Shown: positions 54,392 to 63,162, counted from the stretch's first letter. The stretch: 64,000 nucleotides of DNA from CAYJBH01 sp964370605 (GCA_964370605.1 CAYJJX010000004.1:1-64000), one strand, 5' to 3'. Notes: generated from the sequence alone by a model not told the origin. Translations and numbers: made by a program.

Positions 54392-55807
54392 TCAATGTTC
54401 AAAGCGGATGCGTTTTTGATTTTTATTCGTGCCAAAATATTCTTTAGTCAGCCTCCTCACCTCGCCGGAAAGCAGTGCGAGAGCGAGGAGGTTTGGTATT
54501 GCCATCAAGCCGTTGAACAGTGACGATATGTCCCAGACGATGCGCAGTTGCAACACAGCGCCTAGAATCGTGAACAGCAGATAGGCCACCCGATAAGCCT
54601 TCACCGCACGTCCACCGAACAGTGTTTCAAAGCACCGCACTCCATATACGCTCCAAGCGAGCATGGAAGAATAGGCGAAAAGTGAAATCATAACAGCCAT
54701 GACGATGGAGGTAACTTCGGTACCAAACACCGTTTCAAGACCGCCTATTGTTAGGTTAATTCCCACTGCATCGCCATACGGCACAAACACTCCACTCATC
54801 AGTATTACTAGGGCAGTGACTGTGCAGATGACAATAGTATCCACAAATACCTCCATTATGCCGAGCAGTCCCTGTTCTACTGCCGATTTTGAATCAGAGG
54901 AAGCATATGCTATCGGGGAGGTTCCAAGGCCTGCCTCGTTGGAAAAAATTCCGCGACCGATCCCAAGACGAAGGCAATGCATCATTGTAATTCCTGCCGC
55001 ACCACCGACCGCCGACATTGGACGAAACGCCGAGGTGACAATCAGTGATATAGTGGGGATTAGATTGTTTAAGTTGAAGAGAATGACACAGGCGGCACAA
55101 AGAAGGTAGAGTACCGCCATAAAAGGCACCAATCGCTCTGCTATTGTTCCGACACTTTTCGCTCCGCCCGGCATGGTTATTCCTATCAATACCGCAAACA
55201 CCGCCCCGACAGCAAGCTTGATCAACAACTCGTTTTCTGACATAGTCGGAGAAAAACGCACAGCTACGGCGGATATAGTTTCGGCCGCGGCATTCACCTG
55301 CGTCATGTTACCGGTGCCGAACACAGCAAGGCAACCAAACACAGAAAAAAGCAGTGCGAGCGGAGCAAATTGTTTGCCAAGTCCATTTTTTATATAGTAC
55401 ATTGGCCCGCCGACTTTTGTGCCGTTGCAACGATGTTCCCGATAGCGTATTGCCAGAACGATTTCGGAATATTTTGTTGCCATTCCGACAAACCCTGCGA
55501 CCCACATCCAGAATATGGCGCCCGGGCCGCCCAGAGTTATTGCTCCGGCAACACCGACAATATTCCCGATTCCGATTGTGGCACCTAGCGCGGTGGCAAA
55601 AGATTGAAACGAACTGACAGAGTGCTTTTTTCTTTTACTGCGGGAAAGCGAAAGTCTGATATGCTGCAGTGCATCGGGGAAATGCAGGAACTGTACAAAT
55701 CCGGTTTTGATGCTCAAAAAAACGCCGACACCGATGAGGAGAATCAGCATCGGCGTTCCCCAGAAAAAGTTGTTGAGCGTAGCTACAACATTTGCAAAGC
55801 AGTTCAT
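54392..55807 (-). CDS. Alanine/glycine:cation symporter (AGCS)
   Basis: A 471-residue sodium- or proton-coupled amino acid symporter with about 11 membrane helices. Signature blocks are present: GGPGAIFWMWVAGFVGMATK and SNEAGLGTSPIAYASS. It imports alanine or glycine. It is monocistronic and leftward; the 140-base spacer downstream, facing the HAD gene, has no clear terminator. A strong hairpin lies upstream at 55867-55910. Confidence 0.95.
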   Translation of the reverse strand: MNCFANVVATLNNFFWGTPMLILLIGVGVFLSIKTGFVQFLHFPDALQHIRLSLSRSKRKKHSVSSFQSFATALGATIGIGNIVGVAGAITLGGPGAIFWMWVAGFVGMATKYSEIVLAIRYREHRCNGTKVGGPMYYIKNGLGKQFAPLALLFSVFGCLAVFGTGNMTQVNAAAETISAVAVRFSPTMSENELLIKLAVGAVFAVLIGITMPGGAKSVGTIAERLVPFMAVLYLLCAACVILFNLNNLIPTISLIVTSAFRPMSAVGGAAGITMMHCLRLGIGRGIFSNEAGLGTSPIAYASSDSKSAVEQGLLGIMEVFVDTIVICTVTALVILMSGVFVPYGDAVGINLTIGGLETVFGTEVTSIVMAVMISLFAYSSMLAWSVYGVRCFETLFGGRAVKAYRVAYLLFTILGAVLQLRIVWDISSLFNGLMAIPNLLALALLSGEVRRLTKEYFGTNKNQKRIRFEH

Positions 55808-55866
55808 TTGATCCCCTTCGTCCTGTAACTTTATTAAAAGCGGCTAAGACATTTTATGTTGACGAC

Positions 55867-55910
55867 AAAAAAAATATGTCGTGAGTTTGTAGCTCACGAC
55901 ATATTTTTTT
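55867..55910 (-). terminator. Strong bidirectional terminator
   Basis: A perfect 18-bp stem (55867-55884 with 55893-55910; core ATATGTCGTGAG) is flanked by A and T runs, so it works both ways. It most likely ends the leftward rplT/oxidoreductase transcript before the AGCS gene. Confidence 0.85.
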
Positions 55911-56074
55911 AGTGTAGTCATTAAATTTGGAAAACAATCAGCGATTGTCGAGCAAGAAATTCGTCTATCAAAGCGACGGACCAAGTAATACTTCAGTATT
56001 CCGATTGGTACAGGCATAGATAGTAGGATTTCATACCGTCAAGTCGCATAGGTTTATAATTTGTACGACTAATA

Positions 56075-57073
56075 TTAAATTTGGACAGGCTTTTCGGTTT
56101 TGTTAGATTCGTTTATCATGTCCAGCAACCGAATACAATATGCCGCCGAATCGACATGGATATAATCGTCGGTGCCTTCAATAATGGCACGATGGAACCG
56201 GTTGATAGCCTCACCGTGTTCTGAACCGTAGTAAATCTTCGTGTCGCTTGAGACACGGTTTTCCGCCACCTCGTGGCGCTCGGTGCCCTGATGGTTGCAG
56301 CGATACAGTTTACTGTCGGCAATGCTCAAAATTTCTTTTTCGAAAACAAATTCAAGTTGTATTGACGAGTTGGTACAGTGGGCTATAGTTGCGAAAAAGA
56401 CACCTTGTGCACCGTTTTTATAACGCAGTGACACCATTGCACTATCTTCAATCTCTGTCTCCTTCAAGGTAAAGTTGGCAGTTTTTGCCTCCAGTACTGC
56501 AATCTCACCGCCGAGATGATAGAGCAGATCCAGTGTGTGAATCGCCTGATTGATGATAGCTCCGCCGCCCGATTGTGCCATGATTCCACGCCAGGGAGCG
56601 TCGATATAGTACTGCGAATTTCGACACCAAGTCACAATGCCTTTTGCGCCGATAAACTCACCGAGTTCGCCGCTATCTATAAGTTTTTTTGCACTGATCG
56701 TGGTCTCGTTATAGCGATTTTGAAGACAAACACCAATCTTCATGCCATGCTTTTCTTCAAGATCAAACATCTCACGGCACTGGGAGTAATTGAGTCCGAG
56801 TGGCTTTTCAACAAAAACATTAATGCCTTTTTCGGCACAAAGCTTTGTGAGCGGGAGATGCAGATAGTGTGGGAGACAGATATGGACACAGTCAAGTTGT
56901 TCGCCATCAAGCATTTCTACCGCCTCGGTATAGCAAGCCACACCTTCATAGTCGGCGAAACGTGTGCTATCGATGTCGCAAACTGCGACCAACTCTGCCA
57001 AAGCACTGTTTTCAATCATCCGTCTGTGTACAGTCGAGATGATTCCGAGACCTATAATAGCTACCTTTAACAT
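56075..57073 (-). CDS. Gfo/Idh/MocA-family oxidoreductase
   Basis: A 332-residue NAD(P)-dependent sugar or inositol dehydrogenase-like protein. The Rossmann start is VAIIGLGIISTVHRRMIENS, and the family EKP motif is in NVFVEKPLGLN. The catalytic region around GGAIINQAIHTLDLLYHLGG carries the histidine. The substrate is probably a sugar or sugar derivative. It starts only 18 bases after rplT ends in the same direction, so it may be partly co-transcribed with ribosomal protein genes, an odd pairing. The ribosome site is AGGAGG. Confidence 0.92.
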   Translation of the reverse strand: MLKVAIIGLGIISTVHRRMIENSALAELVAVCDIDSTRFADYEGVACYTEAVEMLDGEQLDCVHICLPHYLHLPLTKLCAEKGINVFVEKPLGLNYSQCREMFDLEEKHGMKIGVCLQNRYNETTISAKKLIDSGELGEFIGAKGIVTWCRNSQYYIDAPWRGIMAQSGGGAIINQAIHTLDLLYHLGGEIAVLEAKTANFTLKETEIEDSAMVSLRYKNGAQGVFFATIAHCTNSSIQLEFVFEKEILSIADSKLYRCNHQGTERHEVAENRVSSDTKIYYGSEHGEAINRFHRAIIEGTDDYIHVDSAAYCIRLLDMINESNKTEKPVQI

Positions 57074-57091
57074 TGTAGCCCTCCTGTTAAA

Positions 57092-57439
57092 TTATCCTTT
57101 GACCTGTTTTACCAGAGCGGAAAAGGAGGCGGGATCGCTGATTGCGAGCTCTGACAACATTTTGCGATTTAGCTCGATACCGGCCTTTTTCAGACCGTTC
57201 ATGAAGGTGGAGTAGTTCATGCCTTCTGCACGACAGCCAGCCGAGATACGGGTGATCCACATGCGACGGAAGTCACGCTTTCTTTGTTTACGGCCGATAT
57301 ATGCGTAGTTGCCGCTCTTCATGACCTGCTGTTTGGCCATTTTAAAATGCTTACTCTTGCTACCGAAATATCCTTTAGCGAGTTTTAATACCTTTTTTCT
57401 GCGCTTACGTGTCATAGTCGCGCCTTTAATTCTTGCCAT
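57092..57439 (-). CDS. rplT: 50S ribosomal protein L20
   Basis: A 115-residue L20, an early assembly protein that binds 23S rRNA and represses its own operon. The basic N terminus (RRKKVLKLAKGYFGSKSK) and the core RDFRRMWITRISAGCR are characteristic. It is last in infC-rpmI-rplT, 114 bases after rpmI. Confidence 0.98.
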   Translation of the reverse strand: MARIKGATMTRKRRKKVLKLAKGYFGSKSKHFKMAKQQVMKSGNYAYIGRKQRKRDFRRMWITRISAGCRAEGMNYSTFMNGLKKAGIELNRKMLSELAISDPASFSALVKQVKG

Positions 57440-57553
57440 TGTACATCGTTCCTTTCTGTTTGTTCTTTTATCGATGTCGTATTATGACGGCGGTAAAAGA
57501 ACCGATGCTCGAAAACTTGTTTCGAGGTGTGTTACTCGTAAATAGATAATTCG

Positions 57554-57751
57554 TTATGCGTACGGAATCATCTTCTTGATGGCTGCCGTGTTTGTTGTAT
57601 CGGCATATCCGCCCTTACGCAGTCTGCGTTTTCTCTTGGTTGACATCTTGGTCAGAATGTGACTGCGGTTAGCACTTCCGCGCTTTACCTTTCCGTTTTT
57701 AGTCAGTGAAAAACGTTTTTTTGCGCCGGAATGGGTTTTGATTTTAGGCAT
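57554..57751 (-). CDS. rpmI: 50S ribosomal protein L35
   Basis: A 65-residue L35 beginning MPKIKTHSGAKKRF, the normal start, with the family HILTKMSTKRKRRLRKG stretch. GGAAAGGA precedes the ATG at 57751; a longer frame to 57814 is not supported. It lies between infC and rplT. Confidence 0.98.
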   Translation of the reverse strand: MPKIKTHSGAKKRFSLTKNGKVKRGSANRSHILTKMSTKRKRRLRKGGYADTTNTAAIKKMIPYA

Positions 57752-57871
57752 GTTACAGTTCCTTTCCGCACTTCCCACAGCATTCGAGCAAATCAGATCG
57801 CCCGAACTTTGCAAAGGCAGTGCATTGACGTGAGCTTCATCCGAACATTGAGGCAGGACAAGCTCCTTCTT

Positions 57872-58414
57872 TTATTGTTTTTTTTGTTTTTTATCGGGCG
57901 ACACACGTGACAATATCATCGTCATGCTACGGCCCTCCAATTTTGGGTTTTTCTCCGCGGTGGCGATATCTTCGAGTTCCTGTGCGAAACGACGCATGAC
58001 GTCGGCACCGAGGTTGGTGTGAGACATTTCACGACCCCTGAAACGGATAGAGCACTTCACCTTGTCTCCACTCTCCAGAAATTTTCTGGCGTGGTTGAGC
58101 TTGGTATTGAAGTCGCCGATATCGATGTTTGCGGAAAGTCGAATCTCTTTCAGTTCGGTGACATGCTGGTTTCTGCGTTGCTCCTTGTCACGCTTTTGCT
58201 GTTCAAAACGATACTTGCCGTAATCCATGATCTTGCAGACCGGCGGATTTGCGGTCGGCGCGATCTTCACGAGATCGAGGTTCTTGGATTTGGCACGTTC
58301 CAGTGCGTTTACGGAACTCATTATGCCGAGCTGGCTGCCGTCGTCATCGATAACTCGCAGCTCCTTGTCACGAATAGCTCCGTTCAGCTCCGCATCTTTT
58401 TTGCCTGTTGCGAT
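57872..58414 (-). CDS. infC: Translation initiation factor IF-3 (AUC start)
   Basis: A 180-residue IF-3, which keeps ribosomal subunits apart and checks start codons. Reading upstream of the first ATG (58321) restores the conserved N-terminal domain (KKDAELNGAIRDKELRVID ...). The frame meets no ATG, GTG or TTG near the ribosome site; the codon six bases after AAGGGGGTGT is ATC at 58412-58414. infC is known for rare AUU/AUC/AUA starts that IF-3 discriminates against, giving autoregulation. The frame from 58321 alone would lose about 31 conserved residues. The C domain with KIMDYGKYRFEQQKR is complete. Confidence 0.93.
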   Translation of the reverse strand: MATGKKDAELNGAIRDKELRVIDDDGSQLGIMSSVNALERAKSKNLDLVKIAPTANPPVCKIMDYGKYRFEQQKRDKEQRRNQHVTELKEIRLSANIDIGDFNTKLNHARKFLESGDKVKCSIRFRGREMSHTNLGADVMRRFAQELEDIATAEKNPKLEGRSMTMILSRVSPDKKQKKQ

Positions 58415-58420
58415 AAAAAA

Positions 58421-58430
58421 ACACCCCCTT
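58421..58430 (-). promoter_or_regulatory. Ribosome binding site setting the infC start
   Basis: The minus strand reads AAGGGGGTGT, then six T, then ATC. The strong Shine-Dalgarno at ideal spacing fixes initiation at the AUC codon. Confidence 0.75.
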
Positions 58431-58437
58431 ACAAAAT

Positions 58438-58461
58438 AAAAAACAACCGTAAAAACAGTTG
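58438..58461 (-). terminator. Attenuator hairpin in the infC (L20-type) leader
   Basis: The minus strand has CAACTG (58456-58461), loop TTTTTA, CGGTTG (58444-58449), then six T. It lies between the promoter and infC. Firmicutes infC leaders are controlled by L20 through transcription attenuation, and this matches that layout; the hairpin at AGATGTG/CACATCT upstream belongs to the same leader. Confidence 0.65.
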
Positions 58462-58560
58462 CACAAAAGTAAAGCCGTGTTGGCTGAAACTATTGACCCG
58501 CTACCCAAAATTGGTGGCAAAGGTGAGATGTGTTCACATCTGCTTTGTTTTTACTTGTAT

Positions 58561-58589
58561 ATATTAACACGATAGAACTGATTTGTCAA
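58561..58589 (-). promoter_or_regulatory. Promoter of infC-rpmI-rplT
   Basis: The minus strand has consensus TTGACA (58584-58589), a 17-base spacer and TAATAT (58561-58566). The leader to the infC start codon is about 140 bases, enough for the L20 attenuator. Confidence 0.85.
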
Positions 58590-58664
58590 GTGGTTTTGCG
58601 GTCTTTGACATAAAAACCTGTCTGTTTGGCAAAAAAACAACAGTTTTTTTCTTCGACAAAAAGG

Positions 58665-58692
58665 TTGACATTTTTTGATTATATGATATAAT
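58665..58692 (+). promoter_or_regulatory. Promoter of carB
   Basis: Consensus TTGACA (58665-58670) and TATAAT (58687-58692) with a 16-base spacer, divergent from the infC promoter. Transcription should start near 58699, about 160 bases before carB. Confidence 0.85.
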
Positions 58693-58728
58693 ATTTGAAA
58701 CGAAACGAAAATGCGGAGCGAATAGACA

Positions 58729-58806
58729 ATGAAGTTTAATGCAAACACATACAAAACTATACCTCATATATCCTCATCGTTTTTGTTTTATTTTTCTATT
58801 TTTTAA
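58729..58806 (+). CDS. carB leader peptide (25 residues)
   Basis: A short frame beginning with ATG at 58729, 10 bases after GGAG. It encodes MKFNANTYKTIPHISSS followed by a tail rich in Phe, Tyr and Ile; the codons for the last eight residues are nearly all T. Its TAA ends 4 bases before the terminator stem. This is the layout of UTP-sensitive pyrimidine attenuators (E. coli pyrE/pyrBI): when UTP is scarce RNA polymerase pauses in the U tract, the ribosome catches up and blocks the hairpin. It is a regulatory frame; no peptide function is implied. Confidence 0.6.
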   Translation: MKFNANTYKTIPHISSSFLFYFSIF

Positions 58807-58810
58807 TTAC

Positions 58811-58840
58811 TATCAACGCTATCGGCGTTGATATTTTTTT
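58811..58840 (+). terminator. Attenuator terminator before carB
   Basis: A 9-bp perfect stem TATCAACGC (58811-58819) / GCGTTGATA (58825-58833) with a 5-base loop is followed by seven T (58834-58840). It ends 22 bases before the carB ATG and would stop carB transcription unless relieved. Confidence 0.8.
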
Positions 58841-58862
58841 GTGAAGAAAGGAACAGTGTAAA

Positions 58863-61800
58863 ATGCCAAAAAGAACAGACATCGAAAAAATTATGGTTAT
58901 CGGCTCCGGCCCAATCGTCATCGGTCAGGCGGCCGAGTTTGACTATGCCGGAACTCAGGCCTGTATAGCCTTGAAAGAAGAAGGGTACAATGTTGTGCTC
59001 ATAAACTCTAATCCTGCCACCATCATGACCGACACCAACATGGCGGATAAAGTATATATGGAACCGCTCACCCTTGAATATGTTGCACGTATCATTCGTC
59101 GCGAGCGTCCCGATGCGATTGTTCCCGGAATCGGTGGACAGACCGGACTCAACCTTTGTATGCAACTTGCGAAAAAAGGCATACTGGAAGAATGCGGCGT
59201 TGAAATTCTCGGAACCTCAATCGATTCTATCGGCAAGGCGGAAGACCGTGAGCGTTTCAAACAACTGTGTATCGACATCGATGAGCCGGTCATTGCAAGT
59301 GACATCGCACACACCACACAAGAGGCAATGGCGGTTGCCGAGAGAATCGGTTATCCCGTTGTTGTACGTCCTGCGTTCACTCTCGGTGGAACCGGTGGCG
59401 GGTTTGCTTATAATGAAGAGGAGTTGATTGCGCTGTGTGACAACGGGCTCGCACTCAGTCCGGTAAAACAGGTTTTGGTAGAGAAAAGCGTAAAAGGCTA
59501 TCAAGAGATCGAGTTTGAGGTTATGCGTGACAAGACCGACCTCGCCATCTCTATATGTGACATGGAAAACTTTGATCCGGTCGGAATCCACACCGGTGAC
59601 TCCATCGTGTTTGCTCCATGCATGACCTTGCGAGAAGAACAGTTTGCCGTACTGAAAGCATCGGCACTGAAAATCATACGCGCCCTTAAGATTGAAGGTG
59701 GCTGTAACATCCAGTTCGCACTGAAACCCGGCACTACCGAATACTATCTGATTGAGGTTAATCCTCGTGTTTCACGCTCCTCTGCCCTTGCTTCTAAGGC
59801 GACGGCATACCCCATCGCGCGTGTCACCGCAAAGATTGCGGTCGGCTTGACATTAGACGAGATCAACCTCAGCGGTATCCCTGCTTCTATCCCACCCGCT
59901 ATTGACTACAAAGTCGCTAAAATGGCACGTTTCCCATTCGACAAATTCACCGATGCATCCCGTGAACTTTCTACCCAGATGAAAGCTACCGGTGAGGTCA
60001 TGAGTATCGGAACTAACCTGATTGAGATATTGCTCAAGTCGGTAAAAGGACTCGAGGCGGGCGCACAGCATCCGCAAAAAGAGCAATATGTAAAGATGAC
60101 AAAAGAGCAGTTACTCGAGGATATAGCCACCCCGACCGATGAGCGTATTTTCACACTCTGCGAAGCGATCAGAAAGGGTGCAACCGCAACCGAAATTGCC
60201 GATATCACTGCCATCGCTTTGCCGTTTGTGCAGGCACTTTGTGAGATGGTGGAGTTTGAGAAAAAGATTGCTCAAAACGGCACCGATCCCGAGGTGTTGG
60301 CAGAGGCAAAACGTCTTGGTTTCGGTGATGCCTATATAGCCGCTGCTACCCAAAAGACCGAGAAAGAGATTTTTGAACTTCGCCGTATCCATAACATCAT
60401 GCCGTCCTATCGCATTGTAGACAACTGCAAGCATCAGCAAGAATATGTCCCGTATTTCTATGCTAACTACGGTGGTGAAAACGAAAACATCATAACCGAC
60501 CGTGAAAAGGTTCTCGTGATCGGTTCCGGTCCGATTCGTATCGGACAGGGTGTCGAGTTTGATTACTCGACAGTTCATGCCGTTTGGGCGATCAAGAAAA
60601 GCGGTTATGAAGCTATCATTATAAACAACAACCCCGAGACGGTTTCCACCGACTTTACTACTGCTGACAAGCTCTATTTCGAGCCGATCACCATCGAAGA
60701 TGTGATGAACATTGTGGAGCTCGAAAAACCTAAGGGTGTTATAGTCACCTTGGGCGGTCAGACTGCTATCAACCTTGCCAACGGGTTATCCGAGTACGGT
60801 GTCAACATCATCGGAACCGACAATAAAGCGATCGAACTTGCCGAGAACCGTGACAGTTTCGAAAAAATCATGACACGTCTTGATATACCTCAACCGCTCG
60901 GACGTGCGGTACACAACATCGAGAGTGGCATTGAGGTTGCAAACTCTATCGGCTATCCGGTCTTGGTTCGCCCCTCCTATGTTCTCGGCGGACGTGCGAT
61001 GCAACTTTGTCATAGCGAAACAGAACTCAAACGCTATCTGCAAACCGCCGTCAACGTCAACACAGAGCAACCGGTTTTGGTTGATAGATACATCGCAGGA
61101 AAAGAGCTGGAGGTCGACGCTATCTGTGACGGCACCGATGTGTTTATCCCCGGCATCATGGAACATGTCGAAGAGACCGGTGTTCACTCCGGCGACTCGA
61201 TGAGCATCTATCCGCCCTACTCGGTCGACGAAGAAGTGTGCAAAAAAATTGTCGATTATACCGTGAAATTAGGGCTCGGAATCGGCATTGTCGGACTGTA
61301 TAACATACAGTTTATTTTGGACAGTAATAACGATGTGTATATTATTGAGGTCAACCCACGTTCTTCGCGTACCGTACCGTTCATCTCAAAGGCAACCGGT
61401 CTGCCGATTGCGGGAATTGCCACCAAGGTTATGCTGGGTGAATCGTTGGCATCACAAGGGTTCAAGACAGGTCTTGCCGAAAAGGCGAATCGCTGGTATG
61501 TCAAGGCTCCGACCTTCTCATTCTCAAAAATTCATAAATTGGATGCACGTCTCTCGCCCGAGATGAAATCTACCGGCGAAGCGATCGGATATGATCACAG
61601 CATAAACCGCGCACTATACAAAGCGCTTCAGGCGGCAGGCACAAAGGTTCAAAATTTCGGAACTGTATTTGTCACGCTTGCCGACCGCGACAAGGAACTT
61701 GCCTTGCCTCTTATCAAGCGGTTCTATGACCTTGGATTCAACATTGAAGGAACAAAAGGAACGTCGGAAGTTCTGCGCAATAACGGAATTAAAACAAGGG

Positions 61801-62048
61801 TACGCAAAAAGTTTAGTGATGGTTCGAACGAGATTGCCGACGCTATTTCAAAAGGCTTTGTAACCTATGTTATCAACTCGTACAGCGATGTGGGCAACAC
61901 CGAAGTTGTGAACGATGGTTATCTTATCCGCAGGGCTGCGGTTGAAAACGGCGTGAATATCTTCACTTCGCTTGAAACGGTTAACGTTTTGCTGAATGTG
62001 CTGGAGGATATAACTATAACAGTGTCTACCATAGACAGCGACCTTTAA
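58863..62048 (+). CDS. carB: Carbamoyl-phosphate synthase large subunit
   Basis: A 1061-residue CarB, making carbamoyl phosphate from bicarbonate, two ATP and ammonia for pyrimidines and arginine. Two homologous ATP-grasp halves are visible: GSGPIVIGQAAEFDYAG and GSGPIRIGQGVEFDYST, PAFTLGGTGGG and PSYVLGGRAMQ. The C-terminal MGS-like regulatory domain (about 930-1061) follows. No carA is adjacent on either side, so the glutaminase subunit must be elsewhere. Its leader holds a candidate UTP-sensitive attenuator. AAGAAAGGA lies 8-10 bases before the ATG. Confidence 0.97.
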   Translation: MPKRTDIEKIMVIGSGPIVIGQAAEFDYAGTQACIALKEEGYNVVLINSNPATIMTDTNMADKVYMEPLTLEYVARIIRRERPDAIVPGIGGQTGLNLCMQLAKKGILEECGVEILGTSIDSIGKAEDRERFKQLCIDIDEPVIASDIAHTTQEAMAVAERIGYPVVVRPAFTLGGTGGGFAYNEEELIALCDNGLALSPVKQVLVEKSVKGYQEIEFEVMRDKTDLAISICDMENFDPVGIHTGDSIVFAPCMTLREEQFAVLKASALKIIRALKIEGGCNIQFALKPGTTEYYLIEVNPRVSRSSALASKATAYPIARVTAKIAVGLTLDEINLSGIPASIPPAIDYKVAKMARFPFDKFTDASRELSTQMKATGEVMSIGTNLIEILLKSVKGLEAGAQHPQKEQYVKMTKEQLLEDIATPTDERIFTLCEAIRKGATATEIADITAIALPFVQALCEMVEFEKKIAQNGTDPEVLAEAKRLGFGDAYIAAATQKTEKEIFELRRIHNIMPSYRIVDNCKHQQEYVPYFYANYGGENENIITDREKVLVIGSGPIRIGQGVEFDYSTVHAVWAIKKSGYEAIIINNNPETVSTDFTTADKLYFEPITIEDVMNIVELEKPKGVIVTLGGQTAINLANGLSEYGVNIIGTDNKAIELAENRDSFEKIMTRLDIPQPLGRAVHNIESGIEVANSIGYPVLVRPSYVLGGRAMQLCHSETELKRYLQTAVNVNTEQPVLVDRYIAGKELEVDAICDGTDVFIPGIMEHVEETGVHSGDSMSIYPPYSVDEEVCKKIVDYTVKLGLGIGIVGLYNIQFILDSNNDVYIIEVNPRSSRTVPFISKATGLPIAGIATKVMLGESLASQGFKTGLAEKANRWYVKAPTFSFSKIHKLDARLSPEMKSTGEAIGYDHSINRALYKALQAAGTKVQNFGTVFVTLADRDKELALPLIKRFYDLGFNIEGTKGTSEVLRNNGIKTRVRKKFSDGSNEIADAISKGFVTYVINSYSDVGNTEVVNDGYLIRRAAVENGVNIFTSLETVNVLLNVLEDITITVSTIDSDL

Positions 62049-62081
62049 TCAATATATTACAAGCAACTAAGCACACAATAA

Positions 62082-62120
62082 ATAAAGGACGGACAATGTT
62101 CTTGTCCGTCCCTTATTGTT
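62082..62120 (+). terminator. carB terminator
   Basis: A 10-bp stem GGACGGACAA (62087-62096) / TTGTCCGTCC (62102-62111) is extended by AATAA/TTATT and ends in T-rich sequence, 40 bases past the carB stop. Confidence 0.8.
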
Positions 62121-62286
62121 TATAGGCAAATTGATTATAAACCATTGAATTACAACTACAGATAATATGAATTGGCGTTTTCCGATGAAAAGAAATTAGA
62201 AATTTATTTGAAATTTGCGTGAAAGTGCTTGTAATTTGCGCGTTGTGACTGTATCATATAATGGTATATGAACCAGAGGAATTTTA

Positions 62287-62634
62287 ATGAGACAAACTGC
62301 AGTGAGAAACACACTACTGTGCCTAAGTGCACTTTTTATATTGATTGGCTGCGCATCGCAAACAACAAACTATGAAGAAACAACCTCAACCAAACGATCT
62401 ACAGGAGAGGTACTCTTTACCGATGGCGAGATCACAATGCTTGCGACAAACACTGTAACTATACGTACCGAGAATGGTATGGAATACTGTTTTGCCATGG
62501 ACGAGAATACCGAACTTGGAGAAGAGGAATTGGCGGTTGGCATTACAGTAACCATTAGCTATTCTACCGACGGCGAAAATTCAATGTTGGCACTATCGGT
62601 TATTGAGAATGAACAGCTGGACCAAAATGCATAA
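62287..62634 (+). CDS. Small putative lipoprotein
   Basis: A 115-residue protein with a signal peptide and lipobox LIGC (cysteine about residue 22). A short polar linker is followed by a small beta-rich domain (about 40-105) resembling DUF-type OB or DUF5666-like folds (TGEVLFTDGEITMLATNTVT). I do not recognise a specific family. AGAGGAA precedes the ATG, and TATAAT at 62257-62262 may be its -10 box. It lies outside the carB transcript because of the terminator. Confidence 0.7.
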   Translation: MRQTAVRNTLLCLSALFILIGCASQTTNYEETTSTKRSTGEVLFTDGEITMLATNTVTIRTENGMEYCFAMDENTELGEEELAVGITVTISYSTDGENSMLALSVIENEQLDQNA

Positions 62635-62676
62635 TTATGCATCTTGAGAGTCACACAACAGAAAGGACGACAAGTG

Positions 62677-63054
62677 ATGGAAATAACCTATAAAAAGGGG
62701 ACGGTGGCATGCGTATATGAGCGAGAGCGTTGTCATCTATCCAATCGAGATCGTCTGATATTTTATCGTGATGGCAGGATCAAGTTCGAGACCTACTGTT
62801 ACGGCGAGGCGGCGACATTAACCTTTGAATGTTTTTCCGCTGCGCCGATGACACAGGATGGCAAATTGAGCTGGCCGGATAATATCAAACCGCCTCGCGA
62901 GATTACGCCTCCGGCATATATTCGTGAGCTTTCATTTGAGAAGTTGACGGTAGAGAATTTTCAATTCATATGGAACAGGGTGGAAGATCGCTCTACCGAT
63001 ACTGCAAACGGATATGGATTCATTAGGTCTTTGATACTTAAAACAAAGAAGTGA
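62677..63054 (+). CDS. Hypothetical protein, 125 residues
   Basis: Unrecognised soluble protein with no signal peptide or membrane helix. It has paired aromatic/charged stretches (MEITYKKGTVACVYERERC; AYIRELSFEKLTVENFQFIW) and ends in a basic tail. The ATG at 62677 is chosen because AGAAAGGA lies upstream; a TTG start at 62644 would precede that site. It follows the lipoprotein gene by 42 bases and is probably co-transcribed with it. Confidence 0.65.
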   Translation: MEITYKKGTVACVYERERCHLSNRDRLIFYRDGRIKFETYCYGEAATLTFECFSAAPMTQDGKLSWPDNIKPPREITPPAYIRELSFEKLTVENFQFIWNRVEDRSTDTANGYGFIRSLILKTKK

Positions 63055-63162
63055 ACACTTAATTTTGCATTGAAACAGAAAAAAATTTATATTCATGTTG
63101 ACTTTTAATCGTCGTCGTGGTAAAATACCCTAGTAGATATAATTAAATTATATTTCGGCCGT

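Noticed and set aside
58551..58767. 67-codon minus-strand frames overlapping the infC and carB promoters
   Set aside because: They cover both promoters and have no ribosome sites or homology features.
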